64,000 bases of DNA, taken from positions 124,001 to 188,000 of the forward strand of contig DASXEH010000056.1 in assembly GCA_036490215.1 (NCBI GenBank). Direction: 5' to 3'. A model generated the notes under the pieces. That model was not told where the DNA came from. It worked only from the letters and a program-made list of their open reading frames with translations, and ran no database searches. The position numbers and the translations under genes are program-made. Shown piece after piece: positions 16,756 through 25,110 of this stretch. Position 1 is the stretch's first letter, and each line of letters opens with the position of its first letter. Source of the stretch: JASHSH01 sp036490215 (GTDB taxonomy: Bacteria; Pseudomonadota; Alphaproteobacteria; Rhodospirillales; Magnetospirillaceae).

Positions 16756-17673
16756 CTACTGCCTCAGTTTCGCCAAGGCATCGGGAAAACGGCGCGACAA
16801 CGGCGCGGTGAGCGGCCCGAGCTCGACCGTGTAATCGCCCGAGCCTTCCGGCTTCAGCCCGGTCATCTGTGTGGCATTGACGATCCAGGAGCGGTGGGTG
16901 CGCAGGAAGCCGCGCGGCCGCAATTCGTTCTCCAGCGCCGATAATGGCGAACGCATCAGCAGCTTGCGGCCATCCTTGAGATTGAACTCGGCGTAATTGC
17001 CGGCCGAGCCGATGGCCAGCACCTGGTCGAGGCGAACGCGATTGAGCTTGGCACCGTCACGGATATCGAAGGTCAGCGTCTGCTCGGGCGTCTTGATCAA
17101 CGACTGCTGGCGCAGCAAATGTTCGATCAATGTAAAGGTGGAGATGAAAATCCCGTAACCGAACACGTCCTTGCCCAGCTCATAGGCGAAATGGGGAAGA
17201 AAACTGCCGAAATCGTATTCCACCCCATCGAGCCCATAGATGGCCTTGCGCAACAGCACGAAGCCGGCGACATGGGCCAGCGAAAACAGAACCACAGCCG
17301 GGATATGCGCCAGCAGCAGCCAACGCGGCTGCGCCGAGGGTGGCGCGAGGCGATAGGCGATCCAGGCGATCGGGTAGAACAGCATCAGCGTGACCCAGCT
17401 GGTGCCCTCCCAGATAATCGGGTTGATCAGCCCGTATTGCGGCTCCTCGTGATGGGTGGTGAGGATGTTCACGATAATCACCGCGCCCGCCACTATGGCC
17501 GCACCCAGATACGCATATATAAAGGTGCGCCGCGCGATGCCGCTCGTCCCGCATAGCGCGCCGCTGATCCCAAGCCATTGCCAGACATCACCAAACCGGC
17601 GCGCGCCATCCCCTCGCCCTTCCAGGGGTGAGGGCGGCGTGGGAGAAGGGCTGCGTTCGGCGGTGTCGGACAA
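16756..17673 (-). CDS. LytTR-family DNA-binding regulator with membrane N-terminus
   Basis: A 305-residue protein with four predicted membrane helices (about 48-190: TFIYAYLGAAIVAGAVIIVN; VTLMLFYPIAWIAYRL; WLLLAHIPAVVLFSLAHVAG; VFGYGIFISTFTLIEHLL). A cytoplasmic LytTR DNA-binding domain follows (about 205-300: LDQVLAIGSAGNYAEFNLKD, FLRTHRSWIVN). Such membrane-LytTR proteins act as one-component regulators. The only in-frame start is a TTG at 17673 behind CCGAGG. Residues 8-24 (SPSPTPPSPLEGRG) look like the translation of an intergenic palindromic repeat that has entered the gene. It is divergent from the flavoprotein gene 66 bp away, a candidate target. Confidence 0.82.
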   Translation of the reverse strand: MSDTAERSPSPTPPSPLEGRGDGARRFGDVWQWLGISGALCGTSGIARRTFIYAYLGAAIVAGAVIIVNILTTHHEEPQYGLINPIIWEGTSWVTLMLFYPIAWIAYRLAPPSAQPRWLLLAHIPAVVLFSLAHVAGFVLLRKAIYGLDGVEYDFGSFLPHFAYELGKDVFGYGIFISTFTLIEHLLRQQSLIKTPEQTLTFDIRDGAKLNRVRLDQVLAIGSAGNYAEFNLKDGRKLLMRSPLSALENELRPRGFLRTHRSWIVNATQMTGLKPEGSGDYTVELGPLTAPLSRRFPDALAKLRQ

Positions 17674-17739
17674 AGTCGGCCTCGGTTATGGCAGGCGAGC
17701 CGATATTAGGGATGGTGCCAGGGCGGGTGAAGGTGAGAA

Positions 17740-19548
17740 ATGAATCGACGCAGCGTTCTCAAGGGCATGGCCGCACTGACGTGTTTGTCTGCGGCCACTC
17801 TATCAACCGGCCTGCCGGGCCAGTTTGCGCTGGCCGCAACCCCGTTTAAGCGCGTGCGTCCCGGCGATCCGGCTTGGCCGGGCGCCGGCGACTGGGCCAA
17901 GCTGAAGGACGCGGTGGGCGGCAATCTGAGCGAGGTACAGGCGCCCTTCGCCGCCTGTGCGACCGATCCTCATGGCGCGGCCTGTACCGACGCGGTCGCG
18001 AACATCGCCAATCCGTTCTTCTTCGGCGATCAGCCCGGCGGCACGCAGGTTTCGGGCTGGCTCGACGCCTGGACACCCGCCATCAGCGCCTATGCCGTGA
18101 AGGCGCAGTCGGCCGGCGATGTGGCCGCTGCCGTCAACTTCGCTCGCGCCCACAATCTGCGTCTCGTCGTAAAGGGCGCGGGGCACAGCTATCAAGGCAC
18201 GTCGAATGCGCCCGACTCGTTGCTGGTCTGGACCCGCGCGATGGATCAGGTGACCTTGCACGATGCCTTCGTGCCGCAAGGCAGCGCCGGCAAAGTCGCA
18301 CCCACATCTGCGGTCAGTGCCGGCGCGGGCTGCGTATGGATCGATCTCTACAACGCCGTCACCGTTCAGGGCGGACGCTATGTGCAAGGCGGCGGCTGCA
18401 CCGATGTCGGCGTGGCCGGCCTGGTGCAAAGCGGCGGCTTCGGCAGTTTCTCGAAAGCCTTCGGCACGGCGGCGGCGGGGCTCCTCGAAGCCGAGATCGT
18501 CACCGCCGACGGAAAGGTACGCATCGCCAATGCCGCAACCAACTCGGATCTGTTCTGGGCGATCAAGGGCGGTGGCGGCGGCAGCTGGGGCGTGGTGACG
18601 CGCGTGACCTTGCGCACCCACGATCTGCCGCAATTCTTCGGCGGCGCCTTTGGCGGCGTGAAAGCGCATTCCGACGACGCCTATCGCAAGCTGATCGCGC
18701 ATGTCGTCGATCACTATGCCGACACCTTGTTCAACCCGCATTGGGGCGAACAACTCGGCTTCACGCCCGACAATGTGCTGATCCTCTCGATGGTCTGCCA
18801 GGGCCTCGACAACGATCAGGCACAGGCGGCGTGGCAGCCCTTCTTCGACTGGGTGGCCGCCGCACCGCAGGACTTCACCATCGCCGGTCCGCATGGCGCG
18901 GGTGTGATTCCGGCGCAACATTTCTGGCAGGTGAAGGGCAATCCCTACATGGTGGCCGATCCGCGCCCCAACGTGCCCGCGCATCATGGCTGGTGGCGCG
19001 GCGATCAGGCTCAGGTGGGCGTGTTCTTCCACGGCTATGAGTCGCTGTGGCTGCCGGCCACGCTGCTGAAGCCGGGCGAGCGGCAGCGCTTCGCCGATGC
19101 GCTGTTCGCCGCCAGCCGCCACAAAAAGGTGGAGCTGCATTTCAACAAGGGGCTGGCCGGCGCGACCAGCGACGCGATCGCCACCGCCAAGGACACGGCC
19201 ACCAACCCGGCGGTGACCGAAGCCTTTGCTTTGGCCATCATCGCCGGCGGCGAGGGGCCGCATTATGCCGGCCTGCCGCGTCCCGCGATCGACAAGGACG
19301 CCGCGCACAAGGATGCGCAGGCGATCGAACAGGCTGCCGACGCGCTGCGCCGCGTCGCGCCCGATGCGGGCTCATACGTCTCCGAGAGCAGCTATTTCAC
19401 CAAGAACTGGCAGACCGCCTATTGGGGCGCGAACCACGCGCGGCTGGCGGCGGTGAAAGCAAAATACGATCCCGAAGGGCTGTTCTTTGTCCACAACGGC
19501 GTCGGCAGCGAGGTGTGGAGCACCGACGGCTTCACGAAGATCAGGTGA
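17740..19548 (+). CDS. Tat-exported FAD-linked oxidoreductase (VAO/BBE family)
   Basis: This 602-residue enzyme has a twin-arginine signal (NRRSVLKGM at residues 2-10, hydrophobic core, cleavage near ALA-AT at 32), so it folds with cofactor before export to the periplasm. The FAD-binding PCMH domain spans about 105-300; GAGHSYQG holds the His that carries covalent FAD in this family, and the Cys in GGGCTDVGVAG could be the second attachment point of a bicovalent flavin. The C-terminal berberine-bridge-type segment ends with YFTKNWQTAYWG and YDPEGLFFVHNGVGSE. Family members oxidise alcohols, sugars or alkaloids with oxygen; the substrate here is unknown. GGTGAAGGTGAGAA precedes the ATG. Confidence 0.85.
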   Translation: MNRRSVLKGMAALTCLSAATLSTGLPGQFALAATPFKRVRPGDPAWPGAGDWAKLKDAVGGNLSEVQAPFAACATDPHGAACTDAVANIANPFFFGDQPGGTQVSGWLDAWTPAISAYAVKAQSAGDVAAAVNFARAHNLRLVVKGAGHSYQGTSNAPDSLLVWTRAMDQVTLHDAFVPQGSAGKVAPTSAVSAGAGCVWIDLYNAVTVQGGRYVQGGGCTDVGVAGLVQSGGFGSFSKAFGTAAAGLLEAEIVTADGKVRIANAATNSDLFWAIKGGGGGSWGVVTRVTLRTHDLPQFFGGAFGGVKAHSDDAYRKLIAHVVDHYADTLFNPHWGEQLGFTPDNVLILSMVCQGLDNDQAQAAWQPFFDWVAAAPQDFTIAGPHGAGVIPAQHFWQVKGNPYMVADPRPNVPAHHGWWRGDQAQVGVFFHGYESLWLPATLLKPGERQRFADALFAASRHKKVELHFNKGLAGATSDAIATAKDTATNPAVTEAFALAIIAGGEGPHYAGLPRPAIDKDAAHKDAQAIEQAADALRRVAPDAGSYVSESSYFTKNWQTAYWGANHARLAAVKAKYDPEGLFFVHNGVGSEVWSTDGFTKIR

Positions 19549-19554
19549 AGGTGC

Positions 19555-19920
19555 TTACTCGGCGATACGAAGCCCCATGGTGTGCACGACGCACATCATG
19601 GGCGGATCGCCTTTCGCGCCAACCGGCATCGGCATTGGACAGGCCCAGAACGCGCCCGATACGACAGCCGTGGGATCGCGCCGAAAAATAGCGACCAATT
19701 CCGGCGGTAATTCATCCAATGCGTTAACCAGCTGGACGCGCACGCCATTGTCCAACTTCATGTCGAGATATTTGCCATCCTCATCTCGGCGGATCGAGGC
19801 GGAGACCGGGCCGCAGCCCTGGAGGACATCGGCGCGCATTCGACAATCTTCGGCACGGGCGTCGCCGGACGTCGTCACGACACCGAACGCGAACAGGCTC
19901 AGAGCACGGAACCTGTTCAT
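19555..19920 (-). CDS. Small secreted protein, unknown function
   Basis: A 121-residue protein beginning MNRFRALSLFAFGVVTTSGDARAED, with a signal peptide cut near ARA-ED. Five Cys are visible in the mature part (EDCRM, QGCGP, WACPM, MMCVV), so disulfides are likely. The ATG overlaps the stop of the upstream patatin gene (ATGA), which indicates translational coupling. No family was recognised. Confidence 0.7.
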   Translation of the reverse strand: MNRFRALSLFAFGVVTTSGDARAEDCRMRADVLQGCGPVSASIRRDEDGKYLDMKLDNGVRVQLVNALDELPPELVAIFRRDPTAVVSGAFWACPMPMPVGAKGDPPMMCVVHTMGLRIAE

Positions 19921-20963
19921 TCCAGAAACTTCGCCCGCAGGTCGAAGCTGGTGCGGACGCCGATGTGATCCCAATTCGCGGCGAGCCATTTATCAGCCGT
20001 GCGCTGGCCGAGGTCGCGGAGGAACAGCAGGAAGTCGAGTTCGGCGTTGGCCTTGCTGGCCGCGCCGAGGGTGCGCATCTCGCCCTCGTCTTCGATCAGA
20101 TGCATGTGCATCAGCTTCAGGTCTTTCTCGACGCCGGGCTTCACCAGCTTGTCGGTGAGCAGCTTCTGCACGAAGGCGATGGCGCGCATCTCGGCGATCA
20201 GCGACGAGTTGAAACCGATTTCGTTGACGCGGTTGACGATCTCCACCGGCGTCTTGGGCGTTTCGAGGCGGATCAGCGGATTGATCTGCACCAGCGCCAC
20301 ATCGGGGCAGGTGCAGTAATAGATCAGCGGCCAGATCACCGGATTGCCCATATAGCCGCCGTCCCAATAGGGCACGCCGTCGATCATCGTCGCCTGGAAG
20401 GTGAAGGGCAGCGAGGCCGAGGCCATCACCGCGTCGACCGTCAATTCGTGGCGATCGAACACGCGCGGCTTGCCGGTCTGCACATTGGTGGCGCAGATGA
20501 ACAGCTTCACATGCGCACTCGACTGGATGTCCTTCTCGTTCACCATCTCGGCCAGAAGATCGCGCAGCGGATTCACGTCGAGCGGATTGGTCTGGTACGG
20601 CGAGAAGAGATTCTGCACCGCGTCGAGCACCATCGTGGTCGGCGAGCGGTCGAGGTTCCAGTTGCCGGTGACGACATCGAGCAGCGTGCGCCGCACCGGC
20701 GAGAACAGCGACAGCGCCGAGACGCGCCGCCAGAAGGTGTCGAGTGCGGCCTTCGCGCCGATGCGGCCGTTGCGCGCCAGGCCTTGCGCGAGCACGGCGG
20801 CGTTCATCGCGCCGGCCGAGGTGCCGCTGATCCCTTCGATGATCAGCCGTTCTTCGTCGAGCAGCCGGTCGAGCACGCCCCAGGTGAAGGCGCCGTGGCT
20901 GCCGCCGCCCTGGAGCGCGAGGTTGATCGTCTTCTGCGTAGGCTGCTTCGGGGGCGCGGCCAT
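19917..20963 (-). CDS. Patatin-like phospholipase
   Basis: This 348-residue lipid acyl hydrolase uses a Ser-Asp dyad. Visible motifs are the oxyanion-hole loop LQGGGSHGAF (about residues 17-26), the nucleophile elbow GISGTSAG with Ser49, and the catalytic Asp in YWDGGYMGNP (about 205). The start at 20963 (MAAPPKQP) is preferred because the frame upstream shows only shadow sequence from the dehydrogenase gene. It lies 23 bp downstream of a 3-hydroxybutyrate dehydrogenase gene. In Rhodospirillales this pair frequently sits together, consistent with a role in intracellular PHB or lipid turnover, but that is an inference from context. Confidence 0.88.
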   Translation of the reverse strand: MAAPPKQPTQKTINLALQGGGSHGAFTWGVLDRLLDEERLIIEGISGTSAGAMNAAVLAQGLARNGRIGAKAALDTFWRRVSALSLFSPVRRTLLDVVTGNWNLDRSPTTMVLDAVQNLFSPYQTNPLDVNPLRDLLAEMVNEKDIQSSAHVKLFICATNVQTGKPRVFDRHELTVDAVMASASLPFTFQATMIDGVPYWDGGYMGNPVIWPLIYYCTCPDVALVQINPLIRLETPKTPVEIVNRVNEIGFNSSLIAEMRAIAFVQKLLTDKLVKPGVEKDLKLMHMHLIEDEGEMRTLGAASKANAELDFLLFLRDLGQRTADKWLAANWDHIGVRTSFDLRAKFLE

Positions 20964-20986
20964 GATCTGCCGTCCGCGCGGCGCGC

Positions 20987-21766
20987 TTACTGCGCCACCC
21001 AGCCGCCATCGATCGACAGCGCCGCGCCGGTCATGGTGGAGGCGCCGTCGCTGCACAGGAACAGCACCAGCTCGCCGATCTTCTCGGGCGTGGTGAAGTC
21101 GAGCATCGGCTGCTTCTCGGCGAGCAGATCGTGGCGCGCCTGATCGCCGGAAATCTTCTTGGCCGCCGCCGCCGCGTCGATCTGCTTCTGCACCAGCGGC
21201 GTCAGCACCCAGCCGGGGCAGATCGCATTGCAGGTGATGCCGTCATTGGCCGCCTCGATGCCGACCACCTTGGTCATGCCGACAATGCCGTGCTTGGCGG
21301 TGACATAGGCCACCTTGTTGGCACTGGCGACGAGGCCATGGGCCGAAGCGATGTTGATGATGCGGCCCCATTTGCGCGATTTCATGCCGGGCAGCGCCGC
21401 CTTGATCGCATGGAAGGTGGCCGACATGTTGATGGCGATGATCGCGTCCCATTTGTCGTCGGGGAAATTCTCGACCGGCGCTGTGAATTGAATGCCGGCA
21501 TTGTTGACCAGGATGTCGAGCCTGCCGAATTCCGTCTCGGCCTGCTGCACCATGCCCGCAATCTCGGCCGGCTTGCTCATATCGGCCGGCGAATAGCCGA
21601 CGCGCACGCCCTTGGCCGCCACGGCCTTCTTCGCACCATCGATGGTGGCCGCGTCGCCGAAACCGTTGAGCATCACATCGACGCCCTGGGCCGCAAGGGC
21701 GAGCGCGATGCCATGGCCGATGCCGCTGGTCGATCCGGTGACGATGGCGGTCTTGCCTTTGAGCAT
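20987..21766 (-). CDS. bdhA: D-3-hydroxybutyrate dehydrogenase (SDR family)
   Basis: This 259-residue classical SDR interconverts 3-hydroxybutyrate and acetoacetate with NAD in ketone-body and PHB metabolism. The cofactor loop is TGSTSGIGHGIA (residues 10-21). NNAG lies near 92, and the catalytic Ser (NIASAHGLVAS) and Tyr/Lys (YVTAKHG) lie near 145 and 157. The segment AICPGWVLTPLVQKQI and the end SIDGGWVAQ are typical of BdhA. GGAGTCTCCCC precedes the ATG at 21766. It is upstream of the patatin gene on the same strand, probably one operon. Confidence 0.88.
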   Translation of the reverse strand: MLKGKTAIVTGSTSGIGHGIALALAAQGVDVMLNGFGDAATIDGAKKAVAAKGVRVGYSPADMSKPAEIAGMVQQAETEFGRLDILVNNAGIQFTAPVENFPDDKWDAIIAINMSATFHAIKAALPGMKSRKWGRIINIASAHGLVASANKVAYVTAKHGIVGMTKVVGIEAANDGITCNAICPGWVLTPLVQKQIDAAAAAKKISGDQARHDLLAEKQPMLDFTTPEKIGELVLFLCSDGASTMTGAALSIDGGWVAQ

Positions 21767-21892
21767 GGGGAGACTCCGTTTCTGAGGGCGCGGGTGTGGG
21801 GAGGGTGCGCGATAGGATCCGCACACTGTGGCGCGGGCGCGGCGGAAGGGGAAGGGATGGTTTGGCGACTCGGGTATGCTTCTATTTCGACC

Positions 21893-21969
21893 GTCACCCC
21901 CGCGAAAGCGGGGGTCCAGGGTAACGGCACGGTGTGTGGCCCTGGATTCCCGCCTTCGCGGGAATGACG
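21893..21969. repeat. Two-palindrome intergenic repeat (GTCACCCCCGCG type), copy 1
   Basis: A hairpin CCCCCGCGAAAGCGGGGG, the spacer motif TCCAGGG...CCTGGATTCCC, and a hairpin CCCGCCTTCGCGGG, bounded by GTCA and TGAC. The same element recurs at 27467-27552 and, inverted, at 28308-28379. Confidence 0.85.
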
Positions 21970-21990
21970 ACAAAAAGTAACGCCGCCGCC

Positions 21991-23385
21991 CTACTCCTTC
22001 GCGCGGCCCACGGCCCATACCACCATATGGCCGAGCGGCGCGTCGGGCAGCAGGCGGAAGGCGAGCAGCCCCACCAGAAGATTGCCCACGCCGCAGGCGA
22101 TGAAGATGCCCGGCACCGTCACGCCCAGTTTCAGCAGCACCAGCACCACAACGGTCAGCGCGACGATATAGATCGAGTTGAGAATGTTGTTGCCGGCCAC
22201 CGCGCGGGCGCGCTCCCGCGAATCGCTCTTCAGCTGCATGATCGCATAGAGCGGCACGGTGAAGATGCCGCCGAACGCAGCGATCACCACCAGATCGAGC
22301 AGCACATGCAGCCCGGCCATCGACGAGATGAACGCGTTGATGCCGATCAGGGCCGCGCCCGCGCTTCCGGTGATGTCCGGCCGCGCTGCGTTGGTGGCGG
22401 CGATATAGAGATCGAAGGTGAACAGCGCCATGCCGAGCAGCGCCAGCGGCGAGAAGCGCGGCGAGACCTGGCCCCTGAGAATCTTCTGGCAGGCGAGCGA
22501 GCCCGCGCCGATGCCGATCGAGAACATGGTCAGCATCAGCGTGACCACCTGCTCGTCGGCGCCCAGCACCGTCTTGGCGAAAGCGGGCAGCTGGCCGAGA
22601 TAGACCGCGCCCACCGCCCAGAACCACGACACGCCCACCACCGCCCAATTGACCTCGCGCGACGAACGCACAACGCGCATCGCGCCGATCGCGCCGCGCC
22701 ACAGATTCCAATCGACGCGCAGATCCGGCTGATTCGCCGCCGCACGCGGCAGGAAGAAACTCGAGATCAACCCGGCGCAGGCGATGCCGATGACCACAAC
22801 CGAGGTTACCGTCAGCCCGCCCTCGCCCAGCACGATCAGCGCGCCGATGATGGTGCCGATCAGGATGGCGATGAAAGTGCCTCCCTCGATCAGCGCATTG
22901 CCGACGATCAACTCATTGGGACGCAGATACTGCGGCAGGATCGAATATTTGAGCGGACCGAAAAACGTGGAGTGGATGCCGAGCAGGAACAGCACCACCA
23001 GCAGCAGATAGGGATTGCCGACGAACAGGCTCGCCGCGCCGAGGATCATGATGCAAACCTCGGTGAGTTTGATCAGGCGCATCAGCCGCGATTTCTCCAT
23101 CCGGTCGGCCAACTCGCCGGCCGCCGACGAAAGCAGCAGATAGGGCAGGATGAAAATGCCCGCCGCCGCCGAAACCAGCAGCTGCGCCTCACCCGGATTG
23201 CCGGCCAGCAGGCGATAGATGATCAAAATGCCGATCGCGTTCTTGAACAGCGTGTCGTTGGTGGCGCCGAGAAATTGCGTGACGAACAGCGGCAGAAACC
23301 GACGCGCGACCAGCAACGGCGCGGGCGAATCGGCCGGATTGGTCGCGCCCGGTTGTGTCGCGCGCTCTGGCGTCGCGTCGCTCAT
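21991..23385 (-). CDS. MFS transporter, lysophospholipid-transporter-like (LplT type)
   Basis: This 464-residue carrier has about twelve hydrophobic segments. The N-terminal signature FLPLFVTQFLGATNDTLFKN is characteristic of the LplT-like MFS group, which flips lysophospholipids inward and is often fused or adjacent to acyltransferase/acyl-ACP synthetase (Aas) modules. FFGPLKYSILPQYL in the fourth-fifth helix region supports this. Here no acyltransferase is fused. It sits 225 bp upstream of bdhA-patatin on the same strand, separated by an intergenic repeat. The lipid-active patatin nearby fits a phospholipid role, but substrate specificity is inferred. Confidence 0.82.
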   Translation of the reverse strand: MSDATPERATQPGATNPADSPAPLLVARRFLPLFVTQFLGATNDTLFKNAIGILIIYRLLAGNPGEAQLLVSAAAGIFILPYLLLSSAAGELADRMEKSRLMRLIKLTEVCIMILGAASLFVGNPYLLLVVLFLLGIHSTFFGPLKYSILPQYLRPNELIVGNALIEGGTFIAILIGTIIGALIVLGEGGLTVTSVVVIGIACAGLISSFFLPRAAANQPDLRVDWNLWRGAIGAMRVVRSSREVNWAVVGVSWFWAVGAVYLGQLPAFAKTVLGADEQVVTLMLTMFSIGIGAGSLACQKILRGQVSPRFSPLALLGMALFTFDLYIAATNAARPDITGSAGAALIGINAFISSMAGLHVLLDLVVIAAFGGIFTVPLYAIMQLKSDSRERARAVAGNNILNSIYIVALTVVVLVLLKLGVTVPGIFIACGVGNLLVGLLAFRLLPDAPLGHMVVWAVGRAKE

Positions 23386-23477
23386 CGTGACGTCCCCTGC
23401 TCTGCCGTTTCCTCGCCCTGCGGCATCATCGGGGGGATGGGACGTTCAAGCAAGCAGGGGATTATGACGGGAGGGAG

Positions 23478-23762
23478 TCATGTCTGCCGCTTTTTCAGAT
23501 CGTAGCCGCAATGGCTGCAATAGCGCGTCGGCCAGGATTCCCTGACAAAGCCACCGTCATGGAGTTTCTCACTACAATTTGGGCATTTGATAGAGGTTAG
23601 GTAGATCCATAAACCGAATACAAGGGCGACGCCCACAATCAACAAGGGCGCCATAAGTGAAGGAAAATAAAGAGGAGCAATTTTTATGGCGGGAAACACC
23701 GTCCCAAACATCACGACGACCATTGCAGCAGCCGCGGAGTAAAAACGAATCAATGGACTCAT
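23478..23762 (-). CDS. Small membrane protein with C-terminal zinc ribbon
   Basis: A 94-residue protein with two hydrophobic helices (about 7-27, AAAAMVVVMFGTVFPAI; and 36-57, LMAPLLIVGVALVFGLWIYL). A zinc ribbon made of CPNC (about 63-66) and CSHCGY (about 84-89) follows. The ATG overlaps the stop of the preceding tiny ORF (ATGA), placing it at the end of the mntA-hepT operon. Function unknown; ribbon proteins of this size often act as adaptors or envelope sensors. Confidence 0.6.
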   Translation of the reverse strand: MSPLIRFYSAAAAMVVVMFGTVFPAIKIAPLYFPSLMAPLLIVGVALVFGLWIYLTSIKCPNCSEKLHDGGFVRESWPTRYCSHCGYDLKKRQT

Positions 23763-23851
23763 TGTGCCCCCGACACCCGCCTCCCGCCTTTGTAGGTGCC
23801 TTTGCGTTCCTTCGGCGGCTCGACCTTGATTTCGACTTCGCTCTCTCTCAT
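23759..23851 (-). CDS. 30-residue charged ORF between hepT and the zinc-ribbon gene
   Basis: The short frame begins MRESEVEIKVEPPKERKG and ends RRVSGAQ; it is strongly charged. It starts 3 bp after the hepT stop and ends in an ATGA overlap with the zinc-ribbon gene, so it is tightly embedded in the operon. No convincing ribosome site, so reality rests on coupling and spacing only. Confidence 0.35.
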   Translation of the reverse strand: MRESEVEIKVEPPKERKGTYKGGRRVSGAQ

Positions 23852-23854
23852 CGC

Positions 23855-24205
23855 TCAACCGTCTTGTAGCGTCGCATCGATCTTTGCCACCCCTGCTTTC
23901 AATGGCGGCAAATGCTCTGTCACCACGTTCCAGATGAGCGCGTCGGATACGCGATGGTACTCGTGGCGCAGCACATTGCCGATGCCCATGATTTGCGCCC
24001 ATGGCACATGCGGCGACGTGGCTTGAAATTCCGGCGGTACGCGGCGCGCCGCCTCGGAGATGATTTCGATGCCACGCTGGATGCCGTGACGCAGAAGCCA
24101 ATCGGCGTGATAGTCATTGATGCTCTTGCCACGCGTGGCGTTCTCGATTCCGTCGATCGCATCCAGGATCGCGCGGAGCGCGGGTCGAACCAGCCGTTCG
24201 GTCAA
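23855..24205 (-). CDS. hepT: HepT-like HEPN protein (DUF86), toxin of an MntA/HepT module
   Basis: This 116-residue all-helical HEPN protein of the HepT family is an RNase toxin neutralised when its partner MntA AMPylates the Tyr of the R-x4-H-x-Y motif. The C-terminal motif reads WAQIMGIGNVLRHEYHRVSD, so His, Glu and Tyr are present, but the Arg five residues before the His is Gly (GNVLRHEY). That matches a DUF86 subgroup I have seen written this way, but it raises the question whether RNase activity is retained. The gene overlaps its antitoxin gene by ATGA. Operon order is mntA, hepT, small ORF, zinc ribbon. Confidence 0.85.
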   Translation of the reverse strand: MTERLVRPALRAILDAIDGIENATRGKSINDYHADWLLRHGIQRGIEIISEAARRVPPEFQATSPHVPWAQIMGIGNVLRHEYHRVSDALIWNVVTEHLPPLKAGVAKIDATLQDG

Positions 24206-24498
24206 AACACCCGCACCGCCGAGGACTCGATGCGCGCGCGCAGCAACGGATCGAGACTGTCGCGCGTCGTCACATCGACGGGAACACCAAGTCGCTCTTC
24301 CAGCAGTTGCTTGATACCGACCAGTTCGATCAGCGAGAACCGCCGCGCGCCATCGTAATCGACGAAGAGATCGAGATCGCTCGATGTGGTTGCGCTGCCC
24401 TGGGCCGTCGATCCAAAGAGGTAAAGGGCCGTAGCGCCGAGCGCCTTAATGGCTTCGGCTTGCCCTTGTAGTCCAGTAATGGCATCGGCTCGGTTCAT
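24202..24498 (-). CDS. mntA: MntA-like minimal nucleotidyltransferase antitoxin
   Basis: This 98-residue minimal nucleotidyltransferase carries the family's metal and nucleotide motif G-S-x10-D-x-D at about residues 29-43 (FGSTAQGSATTSSDLDLFVD). In characterised modules it transfers AMP to the HepT toxin and silences it. It is the first gene of the operon and overlaps hepT by 4 bp. No obvious Shine-Dalgarno lies before the ATG at 24498. Identification is firm by motif, size and partner. Confidence 0.88.
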   Translation of the reverse strand: MNRADAITGLQGQAEAIKALGATALYLFGSTAQGSATTSSDLDLFVDYDGARRFSLIELVGIKQLLEERLGVPVDVTTRDSLDPLLRARIESSAVRVF

Positions 24499-24640
24499 GG
24501 CGTCATTTTACATGAAATTCCGATCCGCGTGGCCCGTCGATGCCACCATCGCCTTCATGCGTCCCGTAAGCACGCTCTCCTGACTCTCCCCTATCTCCTT
24601 CCGGGATTCCCCCGATGGGTGCGATGCAGTGTCACGGCTA

Positions 24641-24685
24641 AACTGTGGTCCAGGCTCGCTTTTTCGCCTCCTCCCGGCCACAGTT
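24641..24685. promoter_or_regulatory. Inverted repeat upstream of the orphan gene
   Basis: AACTGTGG (24641-24648) and CCACAGTT (24678-24685) are perfect inverted arms 29 bp apart, each flanked by GTCAC-like bases. They could form a hairpin in the leader or bind a dimeric regulator. The region 24499-24702 otherwise holds no gene. Confidence 0.35.
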
Positions 24686-24702
24686 CAGTCACAGGTGTTC
24701 GC

Positions 24703-25059
24703 ATGCTTCTGGTGTTCCGTTTCCGTGCGTGGGACGAGTCCTTCGGTGCTTGGGTCGTCTATCCGGTGAAGAGCACACCGGAACGCGTTGCGGCGATGGG
24801 CGGGGCGATCATTCCCGGCACCGGCGAATATGTGACGGCCGATCAGCTCGACGAGCTGGGCCAATATCATCGTCCACGCCTGACGGGCCGCGAGAGCGAG
24901 CGCTTGGCGCCGGCGGAACTGCAGAACCCGCGCCTGCCCGCGCATCTCACCCGCCGGGCTCGTTTGGCCATGGCCGAGACGATCGCGCGCGAGCCCTATA
25001 TCGATCGGAACATCGGCTTCCACGGCCCGCGTATCACACCCGAAGCCGCCCTGGCCTGA
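24703..25059 (+). CDS. Uncharacterised 118-residue protein
   Basis: The start at 24703 (MLLVFRFRAWDESFGAWV) is preferred because a CAGG lies 8 bases upstream and the longer frame from 24529 begins with non-protein-like sequence. The product is soluble, without signal or membrane segment; visible blocks are WVVYPVKSTPERVAAMGG, GTGEYVTADQLDELGQY and a C-terminal helix-rich RRARLAMAETIAREPY. Coding statistics look normal for this genome. No family recognised. Confidence 0.55.
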   Translation: MLLVFRFRAWDESFGAWVVYPVKSTPERVAAMGGAIIPGTGEYVTADQLDELGQYHRPRLTGRESERLAPAELQNPRLPAHLTRRARLAMAETIAREPYIDRNIGFHGPRITPEAALA

Positions 25060-25110
25060 CCGGGCCGCGATCGCCTTCTTCCCGACACCACATCTCCATC
25101 GGCTCGATGG

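Noticed and set aside
17803..19308. 501-codon minus-strand frame opposite the flavoprotein gene
   Set aside because: Arg/Gly/Ala/His-rich composition typical of the antisense frame of high-GC genes; the plus-strand enzyme has clear motifs.
21934..23505. 523-codon plus-strand frame opposite the MFS gene
   Set aside because: Composition rich in His, Arg and Gln with no hydrophobic pattern; the minus-strand transporter is unmistakable.
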